Shown one piece after another: positions 22,697 to 33,740 of a stretch of 64,000 nucleotides of DNA. The notes below the pieces were generated by a model that worked only from the letters and a program-made list of their open reading frames with translations, ran no database searches and was not told the DNA's origin. Positions within the stretch are counted from its first letter, which is position 1; the number at the start of each line of letters is the position of its first letter. A program made the position numbers and the translations under genes. The stretch is from Spongilla lacustris (lineage: Eukaryota > Porifera > Demospongiae > Spongillida > Spongillidae). The stretch lies in the NCBI GenBank assembly GCA_949361645.1, contig OX442429.1, positions 8,305,694-8,369,693 of the forward strand, written 5' to 3'.

Positions 22697-24255
22697 CTTT
22701 GTTGGTATGTTATTGGGTAGAACTATATGTGTACCTCAACTTTAAGTACAATGCCATATTCCACTGTTCTGTGTCGAGTGAAGATAGGGGTACTGATGTA
22801 CTACCCCGCATGTGATTCCCCTCGGGGTTTCATTGAAGCCGACATGGGATTGGTTGGTTTGTTATGGTGTAGACTACATGTACATAATCCAATAACTGAA
22901 CAAAAAACAGTGCCATATACCTGTCCTGTGTCGGGTGAAGATAGGGCTACTGAGGGAAGCCGACATGGGATTGGTTGGTTTGTTATTGTGTAGAACGTCA
23001 TGTTACCCTTAACCAAATAACTTAATGCCATATTCCTGTTTTGGGTCGAGTGAAGATAGGGGTAGTGATATTCTATCTCGCATGTGATTCCCCTGGGGGT
23101 TTTGTTGAAGCCAACATGGGCTTGGTTGGAATGTGATGGGGTAGAACTAACCAAATAACTTAACCAAAGTGCAATACCATATTCAGGCTTTACCTGTCCT
23201 GTGTCGAGTGAAGATAGGGGTACTGATGTACTACCCCGCATGTGATTCCCCTCGGGGTTTCATTGAAGCCGACATGGGTTTGGTTGGTTTGTTATGGTGT
23301 AGATACTACATGTACCTAATCCAATAACCTAACAAAAAACAGTGTCCTGTGTCGGGTGAAGATAGTGCTACTGATATACTACCCCGCATGTGATTCTCTT
23401 CGAGGTTTCTTTGAAGCCGACATGGGATTGGTTGGTTTGTTATTGTGTAGAACGATATGTACTTAACCAAATAACTTAATGCCATATTCCTGTTTTGGGT
23501 CGCGTGAAGATAGGGGTAGTCATATACTATCCTGCATGTGATTCCCCTCGGGGTTTCATTGAAGCCAACATGGGGTTGGTATGGGGTAGAACTAACCAAA
23601 TAACTTAACCAAAGTGCAATACTATATTCAGGCTTTACCTGTCCTGTGTCGAGTGATGATAGGGGTACTGATGTACTACTCCGCATGTGATTCCCCTCGG
23701 GGTTTCATTGAAGCTGACATGGGTTTGGTTGGTTTGTTATGGGGTAGAACTACATGTACATGTACTAAACCAAATAACCAAAAAACAACGCCATATTTCT
23801 GTCATGTGTCGAGTGAAGATAGGGGTAGTGATGTAGTATCCAGCATGTGATTCCCCTCGGGGTTTCATTGAAGCGAACATGGGCTTGGTTGGTATATTAT
23901 GGGGTAGAACTACATGTACTTAACAAAATAACTTAACCAAAGTGCAATACCATATTCAGGCTTTACCTGTCCTGTGTCGAGTGAAGATAGGGGTACTGAT
24001 GTACTACCCCGCATGTGATTCCCTTCGGGGTTTCATTGAAGCCGACATGGGTTTGGTTGGTTTGTTATGGTGTAGAACCACATGTACCTAACCTAATCTC
24101 TGAAATAAAAATACAATGCCATATTCCTGTCCTGTGTTGGGTTATGATAGGTGTACTGATGTACTACCCCGCATGTGATTCCCCTCGGAGTTTCATTGAA
24201 GCCGACATGGGCTTAGTTGGTATGTTATTGGATAGAACTATATGTGTACCTCACC
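22697..24255 (+). repeat. Second satellite, ~150-170-bp unit, about 10 copies
   Basis: Units contain tgtgtcgagtgaagatag, gtgattcccctcggggtttc, gaagccgacatggg and gtagaactacatgta. Spacing of the gaagatag landmark runs from about 110 to 170 bp. The array begins inside a 959-bp satellite copy (after ccgttgattttt) and continues at 33248-33740 and 36383-37272 beyond two large insertions. Confidence 0.92.
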
Positions 24256-24770
24256 TTAACCGATTATACGCTAAATTTAATTTGCGCACGCGTACATACG
24301 TAATGTGGAATTGTTTTCAACAAATAATCATTTTTTGAGGTGTGGTTATGGTAGTTATTGCAGCAGCTGAACGGAGCGACTTTTGTATGGACAACCTTTG
24401 TTTTTTGGAATGCTGACTGGATGAACTATTTTCCCTTGCGTATGGATGGGCGCGATCTACTCATGTTCGAGCGTGCGTTGGTGAGAAACGAATCTGAACG
24501 TAACGCTACCTCGTCTCTTAGTGTTTGAGGTACGTTGTAAACATATGCGATGTCTTTGTTGGGTACAATGACGACTTTCTTCAGTGAATATAGGCTATTT
24601 AGAGAGGGGGGAAGGTTGTTGCAAACACAGCCATATATTCTATTTATAGCCCGTCCGCTTGCATCTTCCTGATCGTTAGCTATTTTAGGTATAAACTTAC
24701 ACATGTATTGTTTGTTTGTTTGGTACTTTTGTGGCATGATAAAAGTATATCTATTTGCTGTACGTGTCAG

Positions 24771-25515
24771 CTACATGTATTCTCACTCTCTTCATACAGT
24801 GGCACCACTATGCACCCACACTATCACCTGCCCACACACTCCTTTTCACACTCCCCTTGTCACCCATTTGCCTTGTACACACACCACCCAATGCACGCAC
24901 TCCATAATGACACACCCTTTCTAGACATCTTTGTCACACCCTTGTACACACCCACTGTAATACATCCCTCACAGCATGTATTCCACTTGTTAGCACCCTG
25001 TGTGAACTCTGGCACACTACAGCACCTACACATAGTGATGTGAAGGTGTGGAACCCTTGCACACACACACTTCATTGACTCATCTATCATGTGCATGCAC
25101 ATCGCTTGTCATATACACCTTTGTACACACCACCCATTGTGTACTCTTTATCACTCATACTCCACAGCACACCCACCTGCCAATTGCAATCCCCTTGTGA
25201 GGGAGTGTGTAGTGTGTAGTGTGTGGGAATCTGTAGTGTGTGAGGGTGTGTAGAGGGTGTGTGAGGGAGTGTACAAAGGTATAACGTGTTACAAGTGGTG
25301 TGTACAAGGGGTGTGTGAGGGAGTGTGTACAAGGTGTAGTGTGTTTGCATGTGGTGTGTGAAAAGAGGGTGTTTCCGAGGGGTGTGTGAGGGTGTGTGTA
25401 TAGAGAGGGTGTGTGTAGTGGGTCTGTGAGGGAATGTTTAGTGTGTGTGAGGGTTAGTGAGGGAGCGTGTGTAAAGGTACAGTGTTTACAAGTGGTGTGT
25501 GAGGGAGTGTGTACA
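24771..25515. repeat. CACACC/GTGTGAGGG minisatellite, orientation switches
   Basis: 24.78-25.1 kb is degenerate (cacaccc, cactcc, ttgtacac); from about 25.19 kb the opposite strand pattern appears (gtgtgtgagggagtgtgtac). The same two-orientation structure lies at 31.19-32.74 kb on the other side of the LINE/BEL insertion. Confidence 0.8.
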
Positions 25516-25739
25516 ATAATAATAATAATAATAATAATACTTTATTTGGTAAATTTACACCAAAAAGGCAAGTAATGGCATTAGGAAATGCATTTATAAA
25601 CTGCCTGAACTATTTATAAGGGAATAGTTTACAAAAGGGGGTAAGGTCAACATGACTCAGATGAGCTTTAAATGCACAGACGGAGGATCTGCGCAGACAC
25701 CACTGAGTTGGGCAAAGAGTTCCAAATTGGTATGACACG
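25515..25739 (-). mobile_element. LINE 3' fragment with (AAT)n tail, part 1
   Basis: On the minus strand it encodes the end of a non-LTR retrotransposon RT protein (RVIPIWNSLPNSVVSA, a widespread C-terminal block), then untranslated sequence and an (ATT)n tail, seen as (aat)n at 25517-25540. The piece continues at 31111 across the BEL insertion. Confidence 0.75.
25735..25739. repeat. BEL target-site duplication ACACG, left
   Basis: Identical to 31106-31110. Five-base duplication is usual for BEL/Pao integration. Confidence 0.92.
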
Positions 25740-25880
25740 TGTGCGAACAGCGCTTGCCGCGGATATTACGAAGGGCGCTACTCGAGCTAGCCACACGCTA
25801 CTTCTTCAATTAATCACGTGAACAACAATTACATCACACAATTACATTATATTACGTAACTAAACAATAACAATCCAACA
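25740..25880 (-). repeat. 3' LTR of BEL element
   Basis: 141 bp, identical to 30965-31105; contains gcttgccgcggatattacg and an AT-rich end. Confidence 0.93.
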
Positions 25881-25892
25881 CTCCCCCATTGA
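25881..25892 (-). other. Polypurine tract of BEL element
   Basis: Minus-strand AATGGGGGAG directly abuts the 3' LTR, the expected place for plus-strand DNA priming. Confidence 0.7.
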
Positions 25893-25903
25893 CTAGTGAA
25901 TAA

Positions 25904-28858
25904 CTAGTCAATTGGATCAGTCTCAGTCGAGTCTTCAGCCCACTCACGCATCCGAAGTCTGGCTTTCACTGCAGCAATTCGTTGGGGTCGTTTCACAGGT
26001 ATTTCCTTGTCAGCGGGTACCTTTGGTACAGTCACTCCCCCATCTCCTCCAACCACATCTCCACAACCAATTTCAAGTGGGTATAGCATCTGAGAAGGTC
26101 GCTTCAGAACGCTGGTTCCTGTGTTTGAGTGAAATCGAATGACTGCACCTCTGACATTTCCATCCTGCCCCTTGATGAGCTTCTCTACCCTCCCAAGCTT
26201 CCAGAAAGCCCTAGGGTGCTTCTCGTCGTGTACCAGCACAATGTCACCAATTGTGATCTCCTTGTTGCTACCTCGTGGACTAGCACTGTATCGATGAGCA
26301 TCCCTCAGCTCAGTAAGGTACTCACGGCTCCAACGCTTCCAAAAGTGTTGTAGAAGGAGGTTCAGATGGCTCATCCAACTAGTAACATGGGCACGATCGG
26401 TAGAAGCCATAAAATCAGGGTCCACTTCAGGTATGGATGAATCAGGCAATCTAAGCACACGATGTCCGGTGAGCAGATGTGAGGGTGTTAGTGGTTCTTC
26501 TAGGTCATCAGCCGCCATGAAGGTCAGTGGTCTTGAATTGAGGGTTCCCTCGATTTCAACAACCAGCGTCAACAGATCATCATAGGATAGTCTTGAGTGT
26601 CCTATGACCTTCTTAAGACACCTCTTCACTGATCGAACTAGCCTTTCGAAAAAACCACCCCACCAAGGCGCCTTCTCTAAATTGAAACACCACTCAATCC
26701 TTCGATTGGTAAAGTAGCCTCCCATGTCACCATCTTGAATTCCTTCAAACTCCTTGCAGGCAGATTTGAATGTTTTACTATTGTCAGACACAATCTTCCG
26801 AGGTATCCCTCTCCTGGCTGCAAAACGCCTAAAACACCAGATAAATGTCTCTGTTGACATATCCAAAACCAGATCCAGGTGAAGTGCTCTTGTAACACAA
26901 CATGTAAACAGTATAATCCATGCCTTGGGTTGGGGGCCCTTGATATACAGAGGTCCAGCGTAATCAACTCCAACGTAGGTGAATGGAAATGACTCTTGAA
27001 CCCGGAAGTGTGGTAATGGAGGGGACCGTGGTACATTGTACACTTGTCCATCAAGCCTGATACATGTAACACAGCTGTGCAAAAGCCTTCTTAAAAGACT
27101 TCGCCCTCTAACAATCCAGAATCTCGTTCGAAGTTCGGTAAGTGTTTCCTTCACGCCACCGTGCATGACACGCTTGTGACAGTCCATCACTACAAGAGTT
27201 GTGAAGTGATGACCATTGGGTAGAATGATCGGAAACTTAGTAGCCACAGGAAGATCTGCATTACATAATCTGTCCTTACACCTCCACACTCCTGATTCAT
27301 CAAGGTATAGACCAAACTGAGTCTTCCAATTACTGAACTGGTCATCTTGCACTAACATCCTTTGGGATATCGTTATCCAATACAGCTCAGAGACAGCAAG
27401 ATCCGTCACATTCAATTCTGGACTCACATGCTCAGTGGTTCCCTTCACCTTGGCCTTGACTCTCTCGGTGAACTTCCTCACATAGGCTGTAGTCCTGAGT
27501 AATCGAGTAAGACTGCTGAAGTTCTCACAATTTATCACAGTATCGAGGCCAGTGGTTGATAACAAATTGTGTGCTCCCTTGACCTGCAATCGCTCCTTGT
27601 TCCTCATCTCCAACACGCACTCTTCAAGCACTGCGTTTTCCGGTGGCAACTCACAATCTTCTGTAGGATTAATGCCACACAACCATTTCGGCCCATTCAA
27701 CCAGAGAGGATCATCAATCAACATGGAAAGCTCTGCTCCCCTAGAAGGTAAGTCAGCCGGGTTGTCTATACCAGGACAGTGTTTCCACACGTTAACAGGT
27801 GTTAATTGCCGGATCTCTCTGACACGGTTTTCCACAAATTGTCGCCACTCTTTGTCGTGTCCCTTTATCCAAAACAAAGCAACCTTGGAATCGGTGAAGC
27901 AAGAAGGAGGGTCCAGTTCAAGTTCCACCATAAGAGCAGCACTGACACTTGCTAGTAGTCTGGACAACAGTAGAGCACCTAACAGCTCAAGCCTAGGGAT
28001 GCTATGTCCTTGCAAGGGAGAGACTCTGGTCCTGGCAGCGACAAACTTAGCAGTAGTTCCAACAGAAGTCTGCACCCGAAGGTACACAACTGCAGCGTAA
28101 GCGTGTGTTGATGCGTCACAGAAACCTTGTAAGCAGCATGAAGTTTTCTTCTCATTGAGACCAAAGTAACAGCGTGGGACGATGATTGATCGAATCTGCT
28201 TCATGCCATCCACTAGTTTCCTCCATTTCATCAGCAATTCACCAGACAGTGGCTCATCCCATGACACCTTCACAACACAGAGCTCTTGGAACAATATCTT
28301 GAACTGAACAGTGAATGGAGACAGGATCCCCAGCGGGTCATAGAAGCTTGCAGCAAATGCAATTATGTGCCGCTTCGTAGGCTCTGTCTTTGCAGCTAGT
28401 TCATGTATATGACTGAGGTCAAATACCAGCTGGTCCGAGGTACACTGCCATTGAATTCCCAGAACCTTCAATCCAAGATTCGGTCGGTTATCGCCCAGCG
28501 TGCTCTTTACATAAGACTCGCCTTCTGCAGCGATCTTCTCAGGTTGACCTGTATTAAACTGGGTAACTCCGATGCCTTCTTGAAAGTTTATCCGCGCTTG
28601 CAGCTCTGAGGAGTTGGTAGTAAACTTGCGGAGATTGAAACCACCTTCTGCCAGCCTAATCTTCGCCTTCTCATAAAACTGGAATGCCTCTTCATCGTTG
28701 TTGGCTCCAGATGTCACATCGTCCACGTAGATGGATTGCTCAAACTTGGTGACAAATTGTGGATCTCTCGTCTGGTAGCTATGTATGTGGTGTTTGATTC
28801 CAAGGGTCTCCAAATCCCAGAATTTTCTCAATGCTTGATCTAAACTGGCGTTACTGCA
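25904..28858 (-). pseudogene. BEL pol: RT remnant, RNase H, integrase
   Basis: The frame (about 975 codons from 28831) starts with KFWDLETLGI, the usual start of the BEL RT region, and passes within a few residues to HHIHSYQ and the catalytic box SIYVDDV (residues 35-39). Roughly 250 residues normally between them, including the motif A aspartate, are absent without a frame change. RNase H is complete in outline (FCDAS Asp239, LELLGA Glu282, FTDSK Asp314). The integrase has an HHCC zinc site (H552, H557, C587, C590) and DDE residues at VDYAGP (623), SDNSKTF (683) and FFERLVRSV (729). A C-terminal DUF5641-like region (GDIVLVHDE; WKLGRV) follows. The pol frame is -1 relative to gag, with about 17 bases of overlap. 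Confidence 0.88.
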
Positions 28859-30909
28859 CTATGTTGTAAAGCTTCAACCTTTAGAACGTGACAGGAGAGT
28901 GCATTCACAGAGGATGATTCACTGCATAATCCAGTAACGGGTCCAGATAGTACCCAACCCAATCGGGTTTCTATTGCTGTTGGTCCAGCTCCTTGTCGGG
29001 TTCTTCCAGTAACTAATGCCCAGTAGTGATCTGCACCAATAAGAATGCCTACATCCAGACAGTCACCACATTCACTGGGATCTGCTAAGTCCAGTTTAGA
29101 CAGGTAAGAGTACCGTCGTGATGCCAAAGTAACAGGTTGTCCACTGAGGGGTTCACAAATGGTCGGAACGGTAAGCAATGGTATCACCATGTCATTCCCA
29201 CTCCTTGTCTTGAGGGCTACGTTGACTACATCACAGGCTTGAGGAATTCCCGCCTTGGATCCGAAGGTTTTAACCACAAGCGTTTCAGTGCACTCTGTCG
29301 GTAGTTCAAGCGTGTTCCGCACTTTGCTTGCAATATATGACCGCTGACTCCCAGTATCGAAGATGATTCGTGTAATCTGTGCAACTGCTGGAGCACCTGG
29401 TTTGTACACAACTGCCCTTGCTGTCTGCAACAACACTGGAGTTCTTGCATCAATGAACATAGAAAGGACAGAAGGCTGGCTATTATGTGATGTCGATGTC
29501 TTCGGTGGTTGATGCATGGATGTACTCTGAGACGATACAGATGAAGCCTGCTTTGTTCCTGGTGACGTGGTTGCCCTTGAGGAAGCACCACAGATACTGG
29601 CGTGATGTCTCCTTCTGCAGTTATAGCATGTCATCGACGAGCGACACTCCCTGGCCTTGTGATTTCGCTTGAGGCAGACAAAACACCTCCCTGTCTTCAT
29701 CAGAATGGACTTTCTCGCTTCAACGTCAGTCACTTTAACACACTGTAATGGTGAGTGATTTGGGTCAGGGCAGTAACAGCAGGAACCATTGCCAGATACA
29801 CCATTTGCTAGAAGTAAAGCTGTAGTAGGAAGTTCACGACTGGGTTTCTTCCCGACACTTGAATCCACTGCCCTCTCTCGTGCTTCCACCTCTCGCTCTA
29901 TGACACTCAAAACTGTCTCAAACTCCCACTCCTCACCGGAGACTTCACGGCTAACAATGAGGCACAGATCATGTGGAATTTTGCTCATTAGTATGGATGC
30001 CAAAACACTGCCATAGGATGAAGGAGTCACTCCAAGAGACCTTAAACATCGGACTTGTGTCTCCACCTTGTCGTAAAGGTGTCGTAAGCTCTTGGTGTTG
30101 CGAGATGATGTCACAGGTTCGAGACTCAAAAGTACTTCCATGTGCTTACTGATCTGTTGCTGCTTGTTTCCGAAACGCTTCTTCAGTAAGGTGACAGCTT
30201 CTTCATAATTAGAAGATGTTAATGCCAGTCCTGCTATGGCTTCAGCCGCTGAACCCTTGACAAGCGAATGAAGATAGTTGAATTTGTTAATTGCTGACAG
30301 TTTGGGGTTCCCGTGTATAGCCGATTCGAAAGAGTCCCAGAATGTACCCCATGTTGTTACATCACCATCAAATTCCTTTAGTGTCAGTTTGGGTAGTTTC
30401 ACTGCACATGACGAAACTTCAACAGCAGGTGAATGTTGCCGAGAATGCCGACTGCTTACTGACGACACGGGAGACTCACTCTCTCTAGTTCGTGGCGGAG
30501 CGGTGTTATTTCGTGCTGTTGACGTTCTCTCAGCAGAAGTATGTCCGTTTTCAGTCGCAGGATCAATGCCTTCCTCACGGGGATTTTCAGTTACACGAGG
30601 CTGCGCATCCGGTTTCTTGGTGAGCGCTTCCTCCAAGAGTAAGATTGTTAACTCGATCTCGTCGTTAAAGAGGTCTGTCTGTTCTATCTCATTTCGAATG
30701 TCGTCTTCGGACTCGAGTGAACCCAGAATATCTAAATCTAGTTTCCGAAGATCGTCGTACTTCATCTTCAGCTTCTGACGCTGCTGATCCATTCTTGGAA
30801 CGTTGCGCTCCGTTGTGGCTAGACCTTCTTTGACTTGCGCTATGATTCTTGCAGCTGATGCCTTATGACCAGCTCGAATGCGTTTCTTTTTCGTAATCTC
30901 CTCACTCAT
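28840..30909 (-). CDS. BEL gag-protease polyprotein
   Basis: The frame runs from an ATG at 30907-30909, 56 bases inside the 5' LTR, to TAG at 28840. It has an N-terminal basic/coiled region and a DUF1759-type capsid block (LPKLTLKEFDGD; WGTFWDSFESAI; KFNYLHSLVKG). Cys/His knuckles follow (CYYCPDPNHSPLQC; CFVCLKRNHKAREC; CYNCRRRHHASIC). The aspartic protease of DUF1758 type has the active-site box IIFDTGSQRSYI about residue 520, then GVLIGADHYW-like and TRLGWVLSGP blocks. BEL elements usually carry gag and pol as one frame; here gag stops just after the protease, so pol expression would need a -1 shift. Gag and protease look intact. Confidence 0.88.
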   Translation of the reverse strand: MSEEITKKKRIRAGHKASAARIIAQVKEGLATTERNVPRMDQQRQKLKMKYDDLRKLDLDILGSLESEDDIRNEIEQTDLFNDEIELTILLLEEALTKKPDAQPRVTENPREEGIDPATENGHTSAERTSTARNNTAPPRTRESESPVSSVSSRHSRQHSPAVEVSSCAVKLPKLTLKEFDGDVTTWGTFWDSFESAIHGNPKLSAINKFNYLHSLVKGSAAEAIAGLALTSSNYEEAVTLLKKRFGNKQQQISKHMEVLLSLEPVTSSRNTKSLRHLYDKVETQVRCLRSLGVTPSSYGSVLASILMSKIPHDLCLIVSREVSGEEWEFETVLSVIEREVEARERAVDSSVGKKPSRELPTTALLLANGVSGNGSCCYCPDPNHSPLQCVKVTDVEARKSILMKTGRCFVCLKRNHKARECRSSMTCYNCRRRHHASICGASSRATTSPGTKQASSVSSQSTSMHQPPKTSTSHNSQPSVLSMFIDARTPVLLQTARAVVYKPGAPAVAQITRIIFDTGSQRSYIASKVRNTLELPTECTETLVVKTFGSKAGIPQACDVVNVALKTRSGNDMVIPLLTVPTICEPLSGQPVTLASRRYSYLSKLDLADPSECGDCLDVGILIGADHYWALVTGRTRQGAGPTAIETRLGWVLSGPVTGLCSESSSVNALSCHVLKVEALQHSAVTPV

Positions 30910-30946
30910 CTTCAAAAGACACGTGTTCTATCTTTTAGTTTGTTCC

Positions 30947-30964
30947 CAGGCTCTCGAAGGACCA
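30947..30964 (-). other. Candidate tRNA primer-binding site of BEL element
   Basis: Directly after the 5' LTR the minus strand reads TGGTCCTTCGAGAGCC, beginning with TGG as needed to pair with a tRNA CCA end. The tRNA species was not identified. Confidence 0.65.
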
Positions 30965-31105
30965 TGTGCGAACAGCGCTTGCCGCGGATATTACGAAGGG
31001 CGCTACTCGAGCTAGCCACACGCTACTTCTTCAATTAATCACGTGAACAACAATTACATCACACAATTACATTATATTACGTAACTAAACAATAACAATC
31101 CAACA
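30965..31105 (-). repeat. 5' LTR of BEL element
   Basis: Identical to 25740-25880; upstream of gag on the minus strand. Confidence 0.93.
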
Positions 31106-31190
31106 ACACGTTCTGAAAAAAAGTTTAGACGAAAATTATGATGTGGTAATGATCTGGACTTGAGCTTAAAGTGGTTACCTCTGGTAAAAT
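31106..31190 (-). mobile_element. LINE 3' fragment, part 2 (upstream half)
   Basis: On the minus strand this codes FTRGNHFKLKSRSLPHHN and FRLNFFSE, the block that normally precedes WNSLP in LINE RT C termini. It is in register with 25739 once BEL and one ACACG copy are removed. It starts abruptly in the minisatellite, so the LINE is strongly 5'-truncated. Confidence 0.75.
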
Positions 31191-32740
31191 GGGTGTGTGT
31201 ATAGAGGGTTTTCCAATGGGTGTGTAAGGGAGTGTGTAGTGTGTGGGAGGGAGTGTGTAGTGTGTGGGAGGATGTGTATAGAGGGTGTGGTGTGTACAAG
31301 GGGTGTGAGAGGTGTGCATAGTGTATAGTAAAGTGGGTGGTGTGCATTGCACTGTTTAGAATGGCAAGAGTGTGACAAGGAGATTTATGTGTGTAGATTA
31401 GATGCGTGTGATAGGGAGTGTGTGCAGTGGGTGGATGTGTACAAGGGGTGTGTGGGGTAGGCATGCTGTGCACCCTCTACACAATCCCTCACACACCCCT
31501 TGTGTGTACACTCCCTCACACACACACCCTCTACACATATACCCTCTACACACTCCCTCACACACACCCCTCAGAAACACCCTCGCACACACCGCTTGTA
31601 TACACACCACTTGTAAAAACACCACACCTTACACACTCCCTCACCCTCTCAATACACACTCCCTCTCGCACACACCACTTGTAAACACACCACACCTTTG
31701 TACACACTCCCTCACACAACCCTTGGAAACACCCTCTCTACACACCACTTGGAAACACACTACACCTTTGTACATACTCCCTCTTTTCACACACCTCACA
31801 CACTACACACTCCCTCACACACACTACACCCCTCACACACACCTTGTACACACACCCCTTGTACACACACCACTTGTAAACATAGTACACCTTTGTACAC
31901 ACTCCCTCCCTCTCTATACACACTCCCTCACACACCCTCAGAAACACCCTCTCTACACACTCCTTGTGCATACGTATACTCCCTCACACAACCTTGTACA
32001 CACCATCCATTGCACTCTTTATCAATCCAACTCCTTGTCATACTCACACTCTACTGCACACCCACCTGCCAATAGCAATCCGGTCACTGCATGTACACAT
32101 CCACCCACTGCACACACTCCCTTATCACACACATCTAATCTACACATAAATCTTCTTGTCACACTCTTGCCATTCTACACAGTGCAATGCACAGCACCCA
32201 CTTTACTATACTCCTCACACACGTACCCTCTTCACACACCTCTTGTAAACACACTACACCTTGTACACACTCCCTCACCCCTCACATACTCCTTGTACAC
32301 ACACTCCCTCACACACACCCCTTGTACACACACTCCCTCACACACCCCTTGTACACACACTCTCTCACACACACCCCTTGTACACACTCCCTCAACACAC
32401 CCCTTGTACACACACTCCCTCACACACCCCTTGTACACACACTCCCTCACACACACCCCTTGTACACACACTCCCTCACACACACCCCTTGTACACACAC
32501 TCCCTCACATACCCCTTGTACACACACTCCCTCACACACAGCCCTTGTACACACACTCCCTCGCACACACCACTTGTAAACACACTACACCTTGTAGTGT
32601 ACACACTCCCTTACACACACCCCTTGTACACCCTCTACACACATCCCTTGTACATACCCACACCCTCTCTATATATACCCCTTGTTCATACCACCGTTGT
32701 ACACACAATCCCTCACACACATACTGAGTGTACATAGCAT
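31190..32740. repeat. GTGTGAGGG / CACACTCCCT minisatellite
   Basis: 31.19-31.46 kb is in the GT-rich orientation, then from 31.47 kb in the CA-rich orientation. The best units (32.28-32.57 kb) read cttgtacacacactccctca plus cacaccc, about 25-28 bp, ten or more times. Long frames through it on both strands are repeat by-products. Confidence 0.88.
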
Positions 32741-33167
32741 TTTTTTTTTAGTTGACAATTAGCCTTAACCTTTCATGTCAGATAAACACATAGTCATGTA
32801 CTCATTTACACTACATTGCAGAGGCTGCCATTGTGTGTCCTTTCTGCAGATCAACACGTTCATCAAGCTCATCAGGCTCGATACAAAAGCTCTCCAGGAC
32901 ATCGTCATCCTTATCTAAAAGTTTCCAAGACCCCATCTTGCGCGAGCGCTTTGTCATTCTCTATCAAATTATATTATCATTGGAATGTTATTCATTGCAT
33001 TCGTTGTTTACTGTGTCCACAGTTTAGCAAGAAACCCACAATAGCAAGCCCACACGTTCGACAATAAAATGAACAGTATAGGGACTGGTGAATACCGCTT
33101 TGCTAGTTTCAGAACCGAATAAACCACCGACTGGACTGCATTTCTTGTACCGTAGTGTATACAGCTG

Positions 33168-33227
33168 GACTCAAATTTGAGTCTACCGCATTTTACGCGT
33201 AATAATTTTTGGACTCAAATTTGAGTC
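33168..33227. repeat. Paired 16-bp palindromes at the right end of the 9-kb TTAA element
   Basis: GACTCAAATTTGAGTC occurs at 33168-33183 and 33212-33227, 44 bp apart, each followed by a ccgc block. Subterminal repeats of this kind are usual transposase-binding sites; the role here is inferred. Confidence 0.75.
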
Positions 33228-33247
33228 TTCCGCGTATAATCGGTTAA

Positions 33248-33739
33248 AGTACAATGCCATACTCCACTGTCCTGTGTCGAGTGAAGATAGGGGTACTGAT
33301 GTACTACCCTGCATGTGATTCCCCTTGTGGTTTCATTGAAGCATACATGAGATTGGTTGGTTTGTTATGGTGTAGACTATATGTACCTAATCCTATAACA
33401 GAACAAATAACAGTGCCATATACCTGTCCTGTGTTGGGTGAAGATAGGACTACTGATGTACTACCACGCATATGATTCCCTTCGGGGTTTCATTGAAGCC
33501 GACATGGGATTGGTTGGTTTGTTATTGTGTAGAACGACATGTTACCCTTAACCAAATAACTTAATGCCATATTCCTGTTTTGGGTCGAGTGAAGATAGGG
33601 GTAGTGATATTCTATCTCGCATGCGATTCCCCTGGGGGTTTCGTTGAAGCCAACATGGGCTTGGTTGGAATGTTATGGGTAGAACTAACCAAATAACTTA
33701 ACCAAAGTGCAATACCATATTCAGGCTTTACCTGTCCTG
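33248..33739 (+). repeat. Second satellite, continued
   Basis: About three units of the 22.7-24.26 kb repeat, ending in ggctttacctgtcctg where the next LTR element is inserted. Confidence 0.9.
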
Positions 33740-33740
33740 G

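Larger units (their letters stand above)
25740..31105 (-). mobile_element. BEL/Pao LTR retrotransposon, 5.4 kb, internally deleted in RT
   Basis: Two 141-bp direct repeats (25740-25880, 30965-31105) are identical by eye, begin TG and end CA, and are flanked by the 5-bp duplication ACACG. Order on the minus strand is LTR, candidate primer-binding site, gag-protease, RT remnant-RNase H-integrase, polypurine tract, LTR. Identical LTRs mean a recent integration, although most of the RT domain is missing from pol. The element sits in a LINE fragment inside the 9-kb TTAA element. Confidence 0.93.
24256..33247. mobile_element. ~9-kb TTAA-flanked element with 12-bp TIRs (piggyBac-type, non-autonomous)
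   Basis: The second satellite is split with TTAA on both sides (24256-24259, 33244-33247). Just inside, CCGATTATACGC at 24260-24271 is inverted at 33232-33243. An unsplit copy near 22733-22750 reads gtacctcaactttaagtac, matching the reconstructed empty site. The 8,984-bp interior holds minisatellites, a LINE 3' fragment, and a BEL element inserted into that LINE; without BEL it is about 3.6 kb. No transposase was seen; a 103-codon minus-strand frame at 24426-24737 is unrecognised. Confidence 0.82.

Noticed and set aside
24426..24737. 103-codon minus-strand frame as the transposase of the TTAA element
   Set aside because: Far too short and without any Asp-centred catalytic motif of piggyBac enzymes.
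27552..28100. Plus-strand 182-codon frame
   Set aside because: Antisense shadow of the BEL pol gene, which has clear catalytic motifs on the minus strand.
31402..32737. Long Thr/His/Pro-rich frame of over 400 codons and its minus-strand Cys/Val/Gly counterpart
   Set aside because: Entirely made of the CACACTCCCT minisatellite; open on several frames and both strands.
32816..33067. Short plus-strand frame with a CPFC motif as a zinc-finger gene
   Set aside because: One CxxC, no partner Cys/His pairs, no splice context; lies in the terminal part of the 9-kb TTAA element.
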